Numbered from the stretch's first letter, positions 26,111-34,689 are shown. The stretch: DNA of 64,000 nucleotides from Paenibacillus sp. AN1007 (GCF_040702995.1 NZ_CP159992.1:5981001-6045000); one strand, 5' to 3'. Translations and numbers: made by a program. The notes: generated by a model from the sequence alone, not told the origin.

Positions 26111-27028
26111 TTGAGAACCATTAAACTGGGCAGCAGTGCACTCGATGTACCTGTAGTTGCTGTAGGTTGTATGCGAATCAATTCATTGGATCGTAAGGAC
26201 GCGGAGCATTTTGTACGTTCTGCCATGGAAATAGGAGCAAATTTCTTCGATCACGCCGATATTTACGGCACAGGGACATGTGAGGAGATTTTTGCCGATG
26301 CTGTGCAGATGAATCCCCAAGTCCGTGAAAATTTGATTCTTCAATCCAAATGCGGAATTCGTAAAGGCATGTTCGATTTCTCCAAAGAGCATATCCTGAA
26401 TTCGGTAGATGGCATTCTGCAGCGTCTGAGAACGGAATACCTGGATGTACTGCTGCTGCACCGTCCGGATGCACTTGTTGAGCCTGAGGAAGTGGCAGAA
26501 GCATTTAATCAGCTGGAACGTGAGGGGAAAGTCCGTCACTTCGGCGTATCAAACCAGAATCCAAATCAGATTGCCTTGTTGAAAAAATACGTTAAACAGC
26601 CGCTGGTAGCCAATCAGCTGCAGATGAGTATTACCAATACGACAATGATCGATAGCGGCATCAACGTAAACATGGAGAATGATGCTGCAGTGAACAGAGA
26701 TGGCAGCATTCTGGATTACTGCCGTCTGCATGACATCACCATTCAACCATGGTCTCCGTTCCAATACGGATTCTTTGAAGGTGTCTTCCTGGGAAATGAG
26801 AAGTTCCCGGAATTGAATGCCAAGATTGATGAGATCGCTGCGAAGTATGGTGTGAGCAATACAACGATTGCGATTGCATGGCTGCTTCGTCATCCTGCGC
26901 AGATGCAGCCTGTAACAGGCACGATGAACATTGAACGTCTGCAGGATTGTGTGAAAGCGAGCGAAGTCCACCTCACTCGCCCAGAGTGGTATGAAATTTA
27001 CCGTGCTGCAGGTAATGTACTGCCTTAA
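26111..27028 (+). CDS. aldo/keto reductase
   Basis: A 305-residue member of the aldo/keto reductase superfamily (YdhF-like branch). A TIM barrel is expected, with D-x-x-x-x-Y in FDHADIYG, the catalytic Lys in LQSKCGI and the His in LLLHRPD. The NADPH-binding C-terminal blocks end with MNIERLQDCVKAS. It reduces aldehydes or ketones; the natural substrate is unknown. The TTG start has GGAGGGG 7 bases upstream and there is no better ATG. The gene is followed by a strong terminator, so it is monocistronic. Confidence 0.92.
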   Translation: MRTIKLGSSALDVPVVAVGCMRINSLDRKDAEHFVRSAMEIGANFFDHADIYGTGTCEEIFADAVQMNPQVRENLILQSKCGIRKGMFDFSKEHILNSVDGILQRLRTEYLDVLLLHRPDALVEPEEVAEAFNQLEREGKVRHFGVSNQNPNQIALLKKYVKQPLVANQLQMSITNTTMIDSGINVNMENDAAVNRDGSILDYCRLHDITIQPWSPFQYGFFEGVFLGNEKFPELNAKIDEIAAKYGVSNTTIAIAWLLRHPAQMQPVTGTMNIERLQDCVKASEVHLTRPEWYEIYRAAGNVLP

Positions 27029-27108
27029 ATCCGGCACGATGAATGATGCAGCTCCAGTGCATGCACTGCAAATGTGCATGCAAATATACTGTGATGTTTG
27101 ATTGATCG

Positions 27109-27137
27109 ACACGAGTCTGACGGCTCGTGTTTTTTTT
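27109..27137 (+). terminator. terminator after the aldo/keto reductase gene
   Basis: ACACGAG pairs with CTCGTGT around an 8-base loop and is followed by seven T. Confidence 0.9.
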
Positions 27138-27250
27138 GTTCACTTTAGGTCTTGGAAAAATAACACTTTTTGATATAAAATATAGATACATACTTTTTCG
27201 TTTCAAAAGGATTAAAATGTAATTAATACAAATTAGTTGAAATTATTTTA

Positions 27251-27279
27251 TTGAAAAGCATGTACAGATTACATATAAT
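27251..27279 (+). promoter_or_regulatory. sigma-A promoter of the HTH-TPR receptor gene
   Basis: TTGAAA and TATAAT are separated by exactly 17 bases in an A+T-rich stretch, about 58 bases before the start codon. Confidence 0.75.
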
Positions 27280-27337
27280 TACTTTTGTGTACTAACAATC
27301 TCGTTTTGGTGTTTTTATTTTGGAGGGTGGTGTTCCC

Positions 27338-28720
27338 TTGGAGCCGACAACCACGATACGTGATCATTTAGAACGTTATCTGAAGCGCGAACAGATGTCG
27401 ATCAGTCTTTTTTCAGAACTGTCAGGAATTAATTCCGGTACACTCAGCAATATTTTGAATAAAAATAGGCCGATCTCTATGCAGCAGCTGGACCGCATCA
27501 CATCAGCCATGAAGCTTGCGCCGGGCCATTTCTATGAGATGTATATTGATGAATGCTTTGTGCATGCTGCACCGGATTGGCGGAGATTAGGTCCGTTCCT
27601 GCATCGATGTGCCGAACTGGACAAGCTGGACTGCATCGAAGAGGTCGTTCGTCTAATGATGGATAATCTGTCTTATATCCCGCTGTTATTTGAGGTGGCA
27701 GAGGAATTCTATCATGAAGGCAAATGGAAACCGGCAACTCTATTATATGAAACGATAGCCGAAAGTGAGAAGATGCAGCATTCCGAGCGGCTTGCCCTCT
27801 GTCAGTATCGCTTGTTCAAGCTGGGACTGACAAATGATCAGCAGCGGAATGTCATTATTGCTGCACAATTTGAATATTACGTGGATCGACTGGATGAACG
27901 GTATCAGCTGGATGCACTAAATGAGCTGATTAATGCTTTTGCCTCACTCCACAGATGGAGCAAAGTACAGGAGTTATCCGAGAAGCTGCGGGTGAAGGCG
28001 ACCATTCACTATGAACTGAATGGGCGGAAGAAGGCGGAAGAAACCAAGCGAGCAATCATTTTTTATATCATGTATGCTTATCTGGCTTCAGGAAGTGCCT
28101 ACTTTCATTTGGATAATTATGAGATGGCGCTTAAATATGTTTCGTTATATTCGGATTCCACTTGGGTGAAAGATCCCGATCATGAAGAAATGGTTGTTAT
28201 TCAACAATTTCAGGAATGGGCTGAGGGGAACCGTTATATATATCAATTAATGGCTGGACAATTTGAAATCCTGCCTCAATATCTATCCTACATTTCAACG
28301 AAAGAGAACGAAATATTTCCTGCGTTATGTGATATTGTAACAGCGGCCAATCGATATGATATGAATATCGATGGTGTGTTAGAGCAGTATGCGCCGCACT
28401 TTACTTATCAGGAGCAGCGGAACCGGATCGGGAAAGTCAGCAAACAGATTACAGATGATCGGTACGTCCGTCTTTTGTCTGGATTAGGCAAGTACTATCT
28501 GAGACGAGACCAATTTGCGCAGGGTATAAATTTTGTTCTGGACAGCTTGAGATTTTCTATTGAAATTAGCGATGGAAGAGGTATGCTTAGAAGTGTCGGA
28601 CTGTTTGAGCAGTATAGGGATTATGCGTCCGATGCGGCTATACAGCAATACAAAATCTTGATTGGTGAGGTGCAGAAAATCAATGAAGAAAAAACTGGCT
28701 TTGCTGATAGTTACTTGTAG
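27338..28720 (+). CDS. RRNPP-type (Aim/Alo-like) peptide-responsive HTH-TPR regulator
   Basis: A 460-residue regulator. Residues 5-60 form an XRE-like HTH (SLFSELSGINSGTLSNILNK). The remaining about 390 residues are all-helical and look like degenerate tetratricopeptide repeats, the layout of Rap, PlcR and AimR receptors. Its last 38 bases overlap, in another frame, a 46-codon gene for an export-type peptide, which is the arrangement of RRNPP quorum-sensing pairs. Alo (Aim-like) pairs of this layout have been reported from Paenibacillus polymyxa (from memory). The TTG start at 27338 lies 7 bases after GGAGGGTGG. Its targets and response are unknown; no phage genes surround it. Confidence 0.85.
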   Translation: MEPTTTIRDHLERYLKREQMSISLFSELSGINSGTLSNILNKNRPISMQQLDRITSAMKLAPGHFYEMYIDECFVHAAPDWRRLGPFLHRCAELDKLDCIEEVVRLMMDNLSYIPLLFEVAEEFYHEGKWKPATLLYETIAESEKMQHSERLALCQYRLFKLGLTNDQQRNVIIAAQFEYYVDRLDERYQLDALNELINAFASLHRWSKVQELSEKLRVKATIHYELNGRKKAEETKRAIIFYIMYAYLASGSAYFHLDNYEMALKYVSLYSDSTWVKDPDHEEMVVIQQFQEWAEGNRYIYQLMAGQFEILPQYLSYISTKENEIFPALCDIVTAANRYDMNIDGVLEQYAPHFTYQEQRNRIGKVSKQITDDRYVRLLSGLGKYYLRRDQFAQGINFVLDSLRFSIEISDGRGMLRSVGLFEQYRDYASDAAIQQYKILIGEVQKINEEKTGFADSYL

Positions 28721-28823
28721 TATACTGGTAGGTGTTTTACCGGTCATTACGGGTCCTTCTCCAACCCCGGGTAATCTCAATCCCCCAATTAACAAAACAT
28801 TCGATCACGGTTTAGGGACATAA
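28683..28823 (+). CDS. secreted signalling propeptide overlapping the receptor gene
   Basis: A 46-residue peptide with a basic start (MKKK), a hydrophobic segment (about 5-22) and a short polar tail, typical of Phr, PapR and AimP precursors exported by Sec. The Pro/Asn-rich stretch after the signal ends in NKTFDHGLGT, so the mature signal probably lies in the last 6-10 residues. GAGGTG lies 10 bases before the ATG, within the receptor gene. The overlap of 38 bases implies coupled translation. The mature form would be re-imported, usually by Opp, to bind the TPR domain. A terminator follows at once. Confidence 0.8.
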   Translation: MKKKLALLIVTCSILVGVLPVITGPSPTPGNLNPPINKTFDHGLGT

Positions 28824-28836
28824 GTCTAAGCCACCT

Positions 28837-28869
28837 AAGCGCTTCTGATTCTTTCAGAGGCGCTTTTTT
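28837..28869 (+). terminator. terminator of the receptor-peptide operon
   Basis: AAGCGCTTCTGA pairs with TCAGAGGCGCTT (one G-T pair) around a 5-base loop, followed by six T. It lies 13 bases after the propeptide stop, closing a two-gene unit. Confidence 0.9.
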
Positions 28870-28974
28870 GATGTGTCATAGAAGCAGCAGCAGGTGAAAG
28901 AGCTCATCTGTCATATCTTCTTCAACCTACTGATTGGCATAATAAGCTAAAATATGACAAAAGGAGGGGAGGCT

Positions 28975-29145
28975 GTGGATCGTATGGAATTAAAGTCACA
29001 GATCGAAGATGCAAGACAGCAGCTGCATCAGGTACATCTGCAATACGGCAGTCTCCTCCATCCTGAAGTGATCCGACAATCTGTAGCGCTTGATGCTCTT
29101 CTGAACCAATATAATCGAATCCAGATTAAAAAAATAATGAATTAA
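28975..29145 (+). CDS. Spo0E-family aspartyl-phosphate phosphatase
   Basis: A 56-residue helical-hairpin protein with the Spo0E signature S-x-x-L-D-x-L-x-x-x-Y, seen as SVALDALLNQY. Spo0E-like proteins remove phosphate from Spo0A~P and so delay sporulation, among related roles. I choose the GTG at 28975 because AAGGAGG ends 7 bases upstream; the ATG three codons later is possible. It follows the receptor-peptide operon after a terminator. Peptide-regulated phosphatases and Spo0E both act on the sporulation phosphorelay in Bacillus, but a link here is only suggested by position. Confidence 0.85.
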   Translation: MDRMELKSQIEDARQQLHQVHLQYGSLLHPEVIRQSVALDALLNQYNRIQIKKIMN

Positions 29146-29155
29146 CAAGGGCCTA

Positions 29156-29204
29156 TTTACAAGGTAGTTATTGTATACTATAGTTAGTTACATGAGTAAC
29201 TAAC
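29156..29204 (+). promoter_or_regulatory. promoter and palindromic operator of the GntR-ABC operon
   Basis: TTTACA-17-TATAGT (29156-29184) is a good sigma-A promoter. Overlapping its -10 end is the perfect inverted repeat GTTAGTTAC-atga-GTAACTAAC (29183-29204). The GntR protein encoded first in the operon is the obvious candidate to bind it. Confidence 0.75.
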
Positions 29205-29297
29205 CAACTAACCGAAGGTCGAAGAAGATTAGTTAACGAAGTAGGCAGCAGGGCTGTCGAGCTGTTCATCGACGGATGAGGTACACCAATCATTATT

Positions 29298-29699
29298 ATG
29301 TATGAAAGTTGGAAACAGATGAAATCGACTTTGGATGAATCTCAGCCTATTTTTCATCAGATCGCTATGATGATCATGGACGATATTGTGGAAGGCAGAT
29401 TAAGGGTGGAAGAGCAGGTTCCCTCCACCAATGAATTGTCTCGCTTTTACAATATTAATCCCGCTACGGCGCGAAAGGGGCTGCAGGAGTTGGTAGACAA
29501 GGGCATTATCTATAAACAGCGGGGTGTAGGAATGTTTGTTGCCAAGGGGGCCAGAGAAACATTGATTGTGGAACGGAAGCAGCGTTTTTACGAAGAATAT
29601 ATCCAGCCTTTACTTGAAGAAGCCAGACGCATTCGTATGGATGAGGACATGATTATTGATCTGATTCGCGGCAAGAAGGATAAGGAGCGTGAAGTATGA
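29298..29699 (+). CDS. GntR-family transcriptional regulator (YtrA type)
   Basis: A 133-residue regulator with an N-terminal winged-helix GntR domain (about 15-85; PIFHQIAMMIMDDIVEGRL and PSTNELSRFYNINPATARKGLQ) and a short helical dimerisation tail of the YtrA subfamily rather than a ligand-binding domain. YtrA proteins usually repress the ABC transporter genes that follow. That fits here: the next gene overlaps its stop by four bases. The start is uncertain; the ATG seven codons later fits the family alignment, and neither has a strong ribosome binding site. Confidence 0.88.
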   Translation: MYESWKQMKSTLDESQPIFHQIAMMIMDDIVEGRLRVEEQVPSTNELSRFYNINPATARKGLQELVDKGIIYKQRGVGMFVAKGARETLIVERKQRFYEEYIQPLLEEARRIRMDEDMIIDLIRGKKDKEREV

Positions 29700-30577
29700 T
29701 TCATATGGAACAGGTAAGTTACAGCTATCAAAAGAACACCCCCCCTATGCTGGACAACGTCACCCTGCATGAGAAGGAACCTGTGATTGGAGCAATCTGG
29801 GGAAGGAATGGGGCTGGCAAAACCACATTGATGAGTCTGCTCGCTGGGCACAACCGTCCCGACTATGGGACCGTTCGGATTATGGGCCAGAACCCGTATA
29901 ATAATCTCAGTGCCCAAGGGCATCTGTGTTATATCCAGGAGAATCATCCGCTCGGCAAAAACTGGACGATCCATGATCTGGTTACCATCGGATCACATTT
30001 TCATTCTCAGTGGGATGAGCAGCTTGCCAAGCAGCTTATTGACATATTCGAGCTGCCCTCCAAACAGAGAATCAGCAAATTTTCGAAGGGGATGAAGACA
30101 GCCGCGCAGATTATTCTGGGGCTGTGCAGCCGCGCTAGTGTAACGATTATGGATGAGCCTACAAACGGGCTGGATGCTGACAAAAGGAAACTTTTCTATG
30201 AGGCATTACTGGAAACGTATGAAGATCACCCGCGTTTGATTCTCATATCAACACATCACATTGAAGAGGTACAGCCTTTGTGCGAAACCCTGATGGTAGT
30301 ACATCAAGGAAACATCTTGTACCATCGACCTATGGAGGAGATACGCGAACGTGGGATTCTTCTAACAGGGAATATTCGAGATGTGGAAGAGGTTTCTCAG
30401 AGGGCTGATGTTATTGATACTGCCCGGATGGGTACAACTGCCAAAGTGATGATTGATGACGTGTATTCCAAGGATTGGATAGTAAAGGCTCAGCAGCATG
30501 GGCTTTCGATCGAAAAAGCATCACTGCAGGATTATCTGGTTCATGTAACCCGGAAGCAGGAGGGAGCGAGAGTATGA
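29696..30577 (+). CDS. ABC transporter ATP-binding protein
   Basis: A 293-residue ATPase of the YtrB/YhcH-like exporter class. Walker A GRNGAGKTT, Walker B TIMDEPTNGLD and the H-loop STHH are present; the signature is FSKGMKTAAQ, the degenerate form usual in this class. It energises the adjoining membrane protein. In firmicutes such GntR-ABC units often respond to cell-envelope stress or peptide antibiotics, but the substrate is not known here. It overlaps the gene before and the gene after by four bases (ATGA), so the three are one operon under the 29183 palindrome. Confidence 0.92.
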   Translation: MIHMEQVSYSYQKNTPPMLDNVTLHEKEPVIGAIWGRNGAGKTTLMSLLAGHNRPDYGTVRIMGQNPYNNLSAQGHLCYIQENHPLGKNWTIHDLVTIGSHFHSQWDEQLAKQLIDIFELPSKQRISKFSKGMKTAAQIILGLCSRASVTIMDEPTNGLDADKRKLFYEALLETYEDHPRLILISTHHIEEVQPLCETLMVVHQGNILYHRPMEEIRERGILLTGNIRDVEEVSQRADVIDTARMGTTAKVMIDDVYSKDWIVKAQQHGLSIEKASLQDYLVHVTRKQEGARV

Positions 30578-31272
30578 ATGCAGTAAAAGGGACGAACCGG
30601 CTGATTTTAGACGATATGCGATTGTATCTGATTATTTTCACTTCCATAGCTCTTGGACTAACGGCTATCTATATTGCTATTGGCCTCCTGTTTGATGTTA
30701 GTTATTCCTCGCAGTTATTCGGACCGATGTATGGGGGGATATGTACTTTTGCCATCGCGGGTCTGGTCACGCTCTATCCGGTAGCTGTGGGCATGGGCAG
30801 TACACGGGTTCAATTTATGAAATCATTTTATATTATGGGGACCTGTATGGTTGCTGGTACCATGGTTATACTGCACATGATCTATTTGTTCGTTCATCTG
30901 CTGAATGTAAAGGGAGGGCTGCATGTCATATTGTACCAACCGGGCATGCTTTACTCTTCCCATTATCTTGTACTTCCTTATCTATGGATGGATCTGATGC
31001 TTGGCTTTTTGGTTCTCGGTCTCTCCGTTTTCTTGACGGTGTGCTGGATCAGGCTTGGTATGCGTAATTTCCTGTTCATGTTTTTTGGTTTGGGTCTGGT
31101 GATATCGCTGGTGATTGCATTTGTGGACATGGAGCAATTTACGCTTTGGATCGCCTATCTAAATCGAATGATGCTGTTCACCGTACTCGGATTGATCGGC
31201 GCAGCATTTCTACTGTCCACCTATCCCATGATGAAACATGCACCGCTTGTACGGAAAAGCAGCAAGGATTAA
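30574..31272 (+). CDS. ABC transporter membrane protein
   Basis: A 232-residue integral membrane protein with about six hydrophobic segments and short loops, starting at ATG 30574, which overlaps the stop of the ATPase gene (ATGA). AGGAGGGA lies upstream. I recognise no specific permease family; size and position make it the membrane partner of the preceding ATPase. The frame is open further upstream, but that part is antisense-like and out of context. It closes the GntR-ATPase-permease operon. Confidence 0.82.
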   Translation: MNAVKGTNRLILDDMRLYLIIFTSIALGLTAIYIAIGLLFDVSYSSQLFGPMYGGICTFAIAGLVTLYPVAVGMGSTRVQFMKSFYIMGTCMVAGTMVILHMIYLFVHLLNVKGGLHVILYQPGMLYSSHYLVLPYLWMDLMLGFLVLGLSVFLTVCWIRLGMRNFLFMFFGLGLVISLVIAFVDMEQFTLWIAYLNRMMLFTVLGLIGAAFLLSTYPMMKHAPLVRKSSKD

Positions 31273-31420
31273 CGGTGAGCCAGCCCTAATGGCTAACGTC
31301 AACAAATTTTTCTAGGCAGGACATGAAGCTTGGTGTTCAATCAATAGAGATGGCTTGCCCATTGATAGTGGTAGTAACACACAGTGGATTAATAACACAT
31401 AGTAAAAAAGGGAATCAGAA

Positions 31421-31452
31421 AAACACGAGGGAGATCTTCTCACCTCGTGTTT
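31421..31452 (-). terminator. bidirectional terminator
   Basis: AAACACGAGG pairs with CCTCGTGTTT. The minus-strand tail is TTTTTC, so it mainly serves the hypothetical gene at 31465; it can also end the ABC operon. Confidence 0.8.
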
Positions 31453-31464
31453 GCTGTATTTTAT

Positions 31465-31986
31465 TTACGCTTGGGTTTGCGGTTTGAATCCTTCTTCCTG
31501 AAGATATTCACCAGCTTCGCTGCGTGTTTCAAAAGCCATCTCCAGCTCATGACCGGCATATACACACCACATATCATTATCATATTTTAGTGTAAGTGTA
31601 TGTCCATCTTCATTGATCCAGATCCCCCCGCCTGTTGAGAGAGTCATTGGAGATGCAGCGGATTCCTTTAGAGGCGGTACGTTCTCACTCACTTCAACAG
31701 CATCTGGGTTATGTGACATTGCTTGGATCGCTGCATCGAGCAGGGTACGCAGATCCGCTTCCGAGTAATCGCGAATATTGACGAACCCTTTCGCATCTGT
31801 TTCGTAATCGGGCAGCAGTCCTGCATAGATATAACCATTACCGTTCGGATGAATATGAAGTGCCACAATTTTTTTCTCGTACGCACTGTCTTCGTAGTGA
31901 AAATTGACACGCCCCAGAGAAACATCTCTACGCTGCAGCTGGGGATAGGATTCCAGAATTTCAAGCTTTTGTTCAACGTTAAGCAT
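31465..31986 (-). CDS. hypothetical protein
   Basis: A 173-residue soluble protein with no signal peptide. GGAGG lies 5 bases before the ATG, so it is well expressed as a gene. Residues 20-100 form an alternating alpha/beta region (VNFHYEDSAYEKKIVALHIH, then GNGYIYAGLLPDYETD), and residues 115-165 a beta-rich tail (GGIWINEDGHTLTLKYDNDM). I do not recognise a family. It stands alone between the ABC operon and the PEP-mutase-like gene. Confidence 0.65.
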   Translation of the reverse strand: MLNVEQKLEILESYPQLQRRDVSLGRVNFHYEDSAYEKKIVALHIHPNGNGYIYAGLLPDYETDAKGFVNIRDYSEADLRTLLDAAIQAMSHNPDAVEVSENVPPLKESAASPMTLSTGGGIWINEDGHTLTLKYDNDMWCVYAGHELEMAFETRSEAGEYLQEEGFKPQTQA

Positions 31987-32097
31987 ATATGCCTCCTGTT
32001 ACTGTTAGGTAGTGGGATTATACCATAGGCGGAGGCTGGAAACACCCTCCGTCCTTGAGGGATAGCTCGGTACAAATACACATCTTCATTATGAGCA

Positions 32098-32877
32098 TTA
32101 TGAGCCTGTTAAAATACGCTGCCCGAGCCCCTTCAAATGCTCCATAACCTGCAGATAAGGATAAGGGCCATAACTTACTCGTGAAGCCCCCAGTGCAGCC
32201 AGATGTTTGGGTGAAGGCTCTGAGGAGGTTACCATAACATTGACGGGAAGCGGCGAACGGCTGCACACCTCCTGAATCCAGTGATGATCCTGTAAACCTG
32301 GAACGAACAGACCGCTTGCCCCCGCCTCTGCGTAAGCTTTAGCTCGTAAGACGGCTTCGTTGATTAAGGCTTCATTGTGCTGGTCGGGAGCATGCTGCAG
32401 AAATAGATCGGTACGTGCATTGATAAAAAGAGGGATGCCGATCTGCGCAGCAGCCTCTCGAGCAGCGGATAATCTCAGACACTGCTCTGTGGTGCTGTAC
32501 AGACCTTCCCCTCCGGGAAGCTGGTCTTCGATATTAATTCCCACAGCGCCATGATCCATAATTTTTCTGACATTTTGTTTCACTTCTGACACAGACCTGC
32601 CATACCCTCCCTCGATATCGATCGTTACAGGCAAATCTACACTTTGTGTGATGCGGGCCAGATTGGCAAGCACCAGTTGGAAGGGTAAAGCTTCTCCATC
32701 CTGTTCACCATGAGCCGCGGCAGCGGCCCAGCTGCCGGTAGCAATAGCCTTGGCTCCTGCAGCCCGAATGGTCTGTGCACTTCCAGCATCCCACACATTA
32801 ACTAATACGAGTGGATTCCCTTTCTGGTGGTATTGATGAAATTGCTCAGCTTTTTCCCGCAGTATATTGATATTCAT
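32098..32877 (-). CDS. isocitrate lyase/phosphoenolpyruvate mutase family protein
   Basis: A 259-residue TIM-barrel protein of the PEP mutase/isocitrate lyase superfamily (phosphonomutase-2 type). The opening VNVWDAGSAQTIRAAGAKAI, the acidic metal-site block DIEGGYG and VGINIEDQLPG are typical, and a conserved Arg follows in INARTD. The isocitrate lyase signature KKCGH is absent. Relatives include carboxyvinyl-carboxyphosphonate phosphorylmutase-like and oxaloacetate decarboxylase-like enzymes; the substrate is unknown. GAGGAG precedes the ATG. Its neighbour ada lies 62 bases upstream on the same strand, so they are likely co-transcribed. Confidence 0.85.
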   Translation of the reverse strand: MNINILREKAEQFHQYHQKGNPLVLVNVWDAGSAQTIRAAGAKAIATGSWAAAAAHGEQDGEALPFQLVLANLARITQSVDLPVTIDIEGGYGRSVSEVKQNVRKIMDHGAVGINIEDQLPGGEGLYSTTEQCLRLSAAREAAAQIGIPLFINARTDLFLQHAPDQHNEALINEAVLRAKAYAEAGASGLFVPGLQDHHWIQEVCSRSPLPVNVMVTSSEPSPKHLAALGASRVSYGPYPYLQVMEHLKGLGQRILTGS

Positions 32878-32939
32878 CTTGATGCTCCTCTTATATGAAA
32901 TAGATGCAGTTTTCCCTGTGACATGCTGCTTCCTGACAT

Positions 32940-33986
32940 TTATGATCCCTGCTTCTCATGCTGCAGCAGCCAGTTTTTACGTGTCAGTCCTCCCCCATAA
33001 CCGCCCAGTTCTCCGCTTGAATTAATGACACGGTGACATGGAATAACGATGGCCAACTGATTGGCCCCGTTGGCTTGCGCTACCGCTCGGCAGGCTTTGG
33101 GCCTCCCCAGTAGATTGGCAATCCCCTGATAGGATTTGGTTTCTCCGGCTGGGATCGCCAACAATACTTCCCAGACCTGCTTCTGAAATAGTGTTCCTAA
33201 ACAGAACAACGGTGTGTCGAACGCTGTCCTTTTGCCGTCGAAATATTCATTTAATTCCCGTTCAATGGATAGAATCGGTGCTGTTGTGCCGGGCACGATC
33301 GCAGATTTGGTCCGTCTGCGCAGTCGTTCCACTTCACGCTCCAATCCTCTGCGGTCAACAAATTCAAGCAGATAAAGCGCCTGCTCATCCGCCACCGCCA
33401 TCATAGGGCCAAGAGGAGTATCAATCCAGGCTGCTTTGAGCACCAGTTCTTCATCGACCTGTGTAGGCGCAGCCCCCATAATCCGTGAAAAGGCATCGCG
33501 GAACCCGCTGCTGGATTCATATCCTGTGGAGAGCTGACTATCAATGACAGTACGCCCTGAGCGAATATGCTTCAGCGCCAGTCCCATTCGCCGGGCGCGG
33601 GCATACTCGACAAAGGTCATGCCGAATCTCTTTTTGAACTGACGGCGAGCTGTTGACTCATCAATGGATAGGGCTTTAAAGTCCTGTCCCTTCCAGCGCT
33701 TCTCCGGTTCCTTCTCTACAGCCTCCACTAACATGCGAACCACATCCGAAACGTGATTGGGATGGGATAAAGGGCGGCATCGCTGGCACGGACGAAAGGA
33801 GGCAAGCAGGGCTTGCTGGGCTGTTTCGTAGAACTCACAGTTCTCGAATTTCGGTTTTCGCGCCGGGCAGGTAGGACGGCAGAACACACCTGTTGTTTTA
33901 ACACCGACATAAAATAAGCCTTCATATTCCGAATCTTTTTCGAGCAGTGCCCGGTAGTATCGTTCCTTCAACTCTGCAGAAATCAT
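32940..33986 (-). CDS. ada: Ada: methylphosphotriester-sensing AraC regulator and O6-methylguanine methyltransferase
   Basis: A full E. coli-style Ada of 348 residues. N-terminal zinc domain with C36, C40, C67 and C70 (C36 accepts the methyl group from DNA phosphotriesters); an AraC-type HTH (about 80-180); and a C-terminal O6-alkylguanine transferase with PCHRV (C317). Many Bacillus split these functions into AdaA and AdaB; here they are fused. It both repairs alkylated DNA and activates the adaptive response. The start at ATG 33986 has GAGGAC 9 bases upstream. The following PEP-mutase-like gene may belong to its regulon. Confidence 0.93.
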   Translation of the reverse strand: MISAELKERYYRALLEKDSEYEGLFYVGVKTTGVFCRPTCPARKPKFENCEFYETAQQALLASFRPCQRCRPLSHPNHVSDVVRMLVEAVEKEPEKRWKGQDFKALSIDESTARRQFKKRFGMTFVEYARARRMGLALKHIRSGRTVIDSQLSTGYESSSGFRDAFSRIMGAAPTQVDEELVLKAAWIDTPLGPMMAVADEQALYLLEFVDRRGLEREVERLRRRTKSAIVPGTTAPILSIERELNEYFDGKRTAFDTPLFCLGTLFQKQVWEVLLAIPAGETKSYQGIANLLGRPKACRAVAQANGANQLAIVIPCHRVINSSGELGGYGGGLTRKNWLLQHEKQGS

Positions 33987-34296
33987 AAACTGCACGTCCT
34001 CACTTCAGTAGAATCATCCTTATTCTTTTATTATAAGACAGGATTGCCGTTGTCATCGCCGAAAATCAGGCATCGATTCTGATCAGGAATATTTTTTGAA
34101 AGTATAGGGATTGTTCAGAATTTGTTTAGAATGAAGTGATAACATAGACCTATAAATCAAATTAAAAGATAGTAATTTATGCCTAGTCACATAAAAGAGG
34201 TTGTTAAATATTTATGTTGTTAGATGAATTTATATAGGCGAATTAGTCATAGGTTGACGAAAAAGAGAAGATAAAAATCGGAGGTCAAAAATACAG
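33987..34296. other. 310-base divergent intergenic region
   Basis: An A+T-rich stretch between ada (minus) and the LysM gene (plus), which should carry both promoters. A TATAAT-like -10 faces ada near 34030. I found no LexA box or riboswitch, and no strong hairpin. Confidence 0.4.
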
Positions 34297-34689
34297 ATGA
34301 GATATTCCACGTACAAAAGCATTCATCAACCTGAACAGGCTCTGACGGTCAAGCCAGATGTTCTGTATGGGAAACCGCAATCGCATAACCTGCGTTCTCT
34401 GCCCAATCAAATAAAACAGAGAGCAATGATTAAGCTGATCATTACCATTAGTGTCTTTATTGCTGGATGCAGTGTTGTATTCACAGCCTCGGCTGGAGAT
34501 CAGCCGGTCCTGTTAAATAAGAAGATCGTTGTATCATCAGGTGACACGCTGTGGAGTATATCTCTTGCCAATAAGCCGCAGCAGATGGATACCCGGATTT
34601 ATGTCGAAGCGCTCAAAGATACAAACTCACTCGCTCATGGAAACATTCAGACAGGCCAGGTACTGGATTTGCCGCAATTTCATCATTAA
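34297..34689 (+). CDS. LysM-domain protein with a single membrane anchor (YneA-like)
   Basis: A 130-residue protein with a basic N-terminal cytoplasmic part (about 1-45), one hydrophobic segment (about 45-63) and a C-terminal LysM domain (about 78-126; VVSSGDTLWSIS...VLDLP) that should bind peptidoglycan outside the membrane. The layout resembles the division inhibitor YneA, but there is no lexA neighbour or visible SOS box, so that function is not claimed. GGAGG lies 12 bases before the ATG. It adjoins ada divergently. Confidence 0.78.
   Translation: MRYSTYKSIHQPEQALTVKPDVLYGKPQSHNLRSLPNQIKQRAMIKLIITISVFIAGCSVVFTASAGDQPVLLNKKIVVSSGDTLWSISLANKPQQMDTRIYVEALKDTNSLAHGNIQTGQVLDLPQFHH

Noticed and set aside
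34297..34689. SOS-controlled YneA
   Set aside because: The LysM/anchor layout is similar, but no lexA gene or CGAAC-N4-GTTCG-type box lies nearby.
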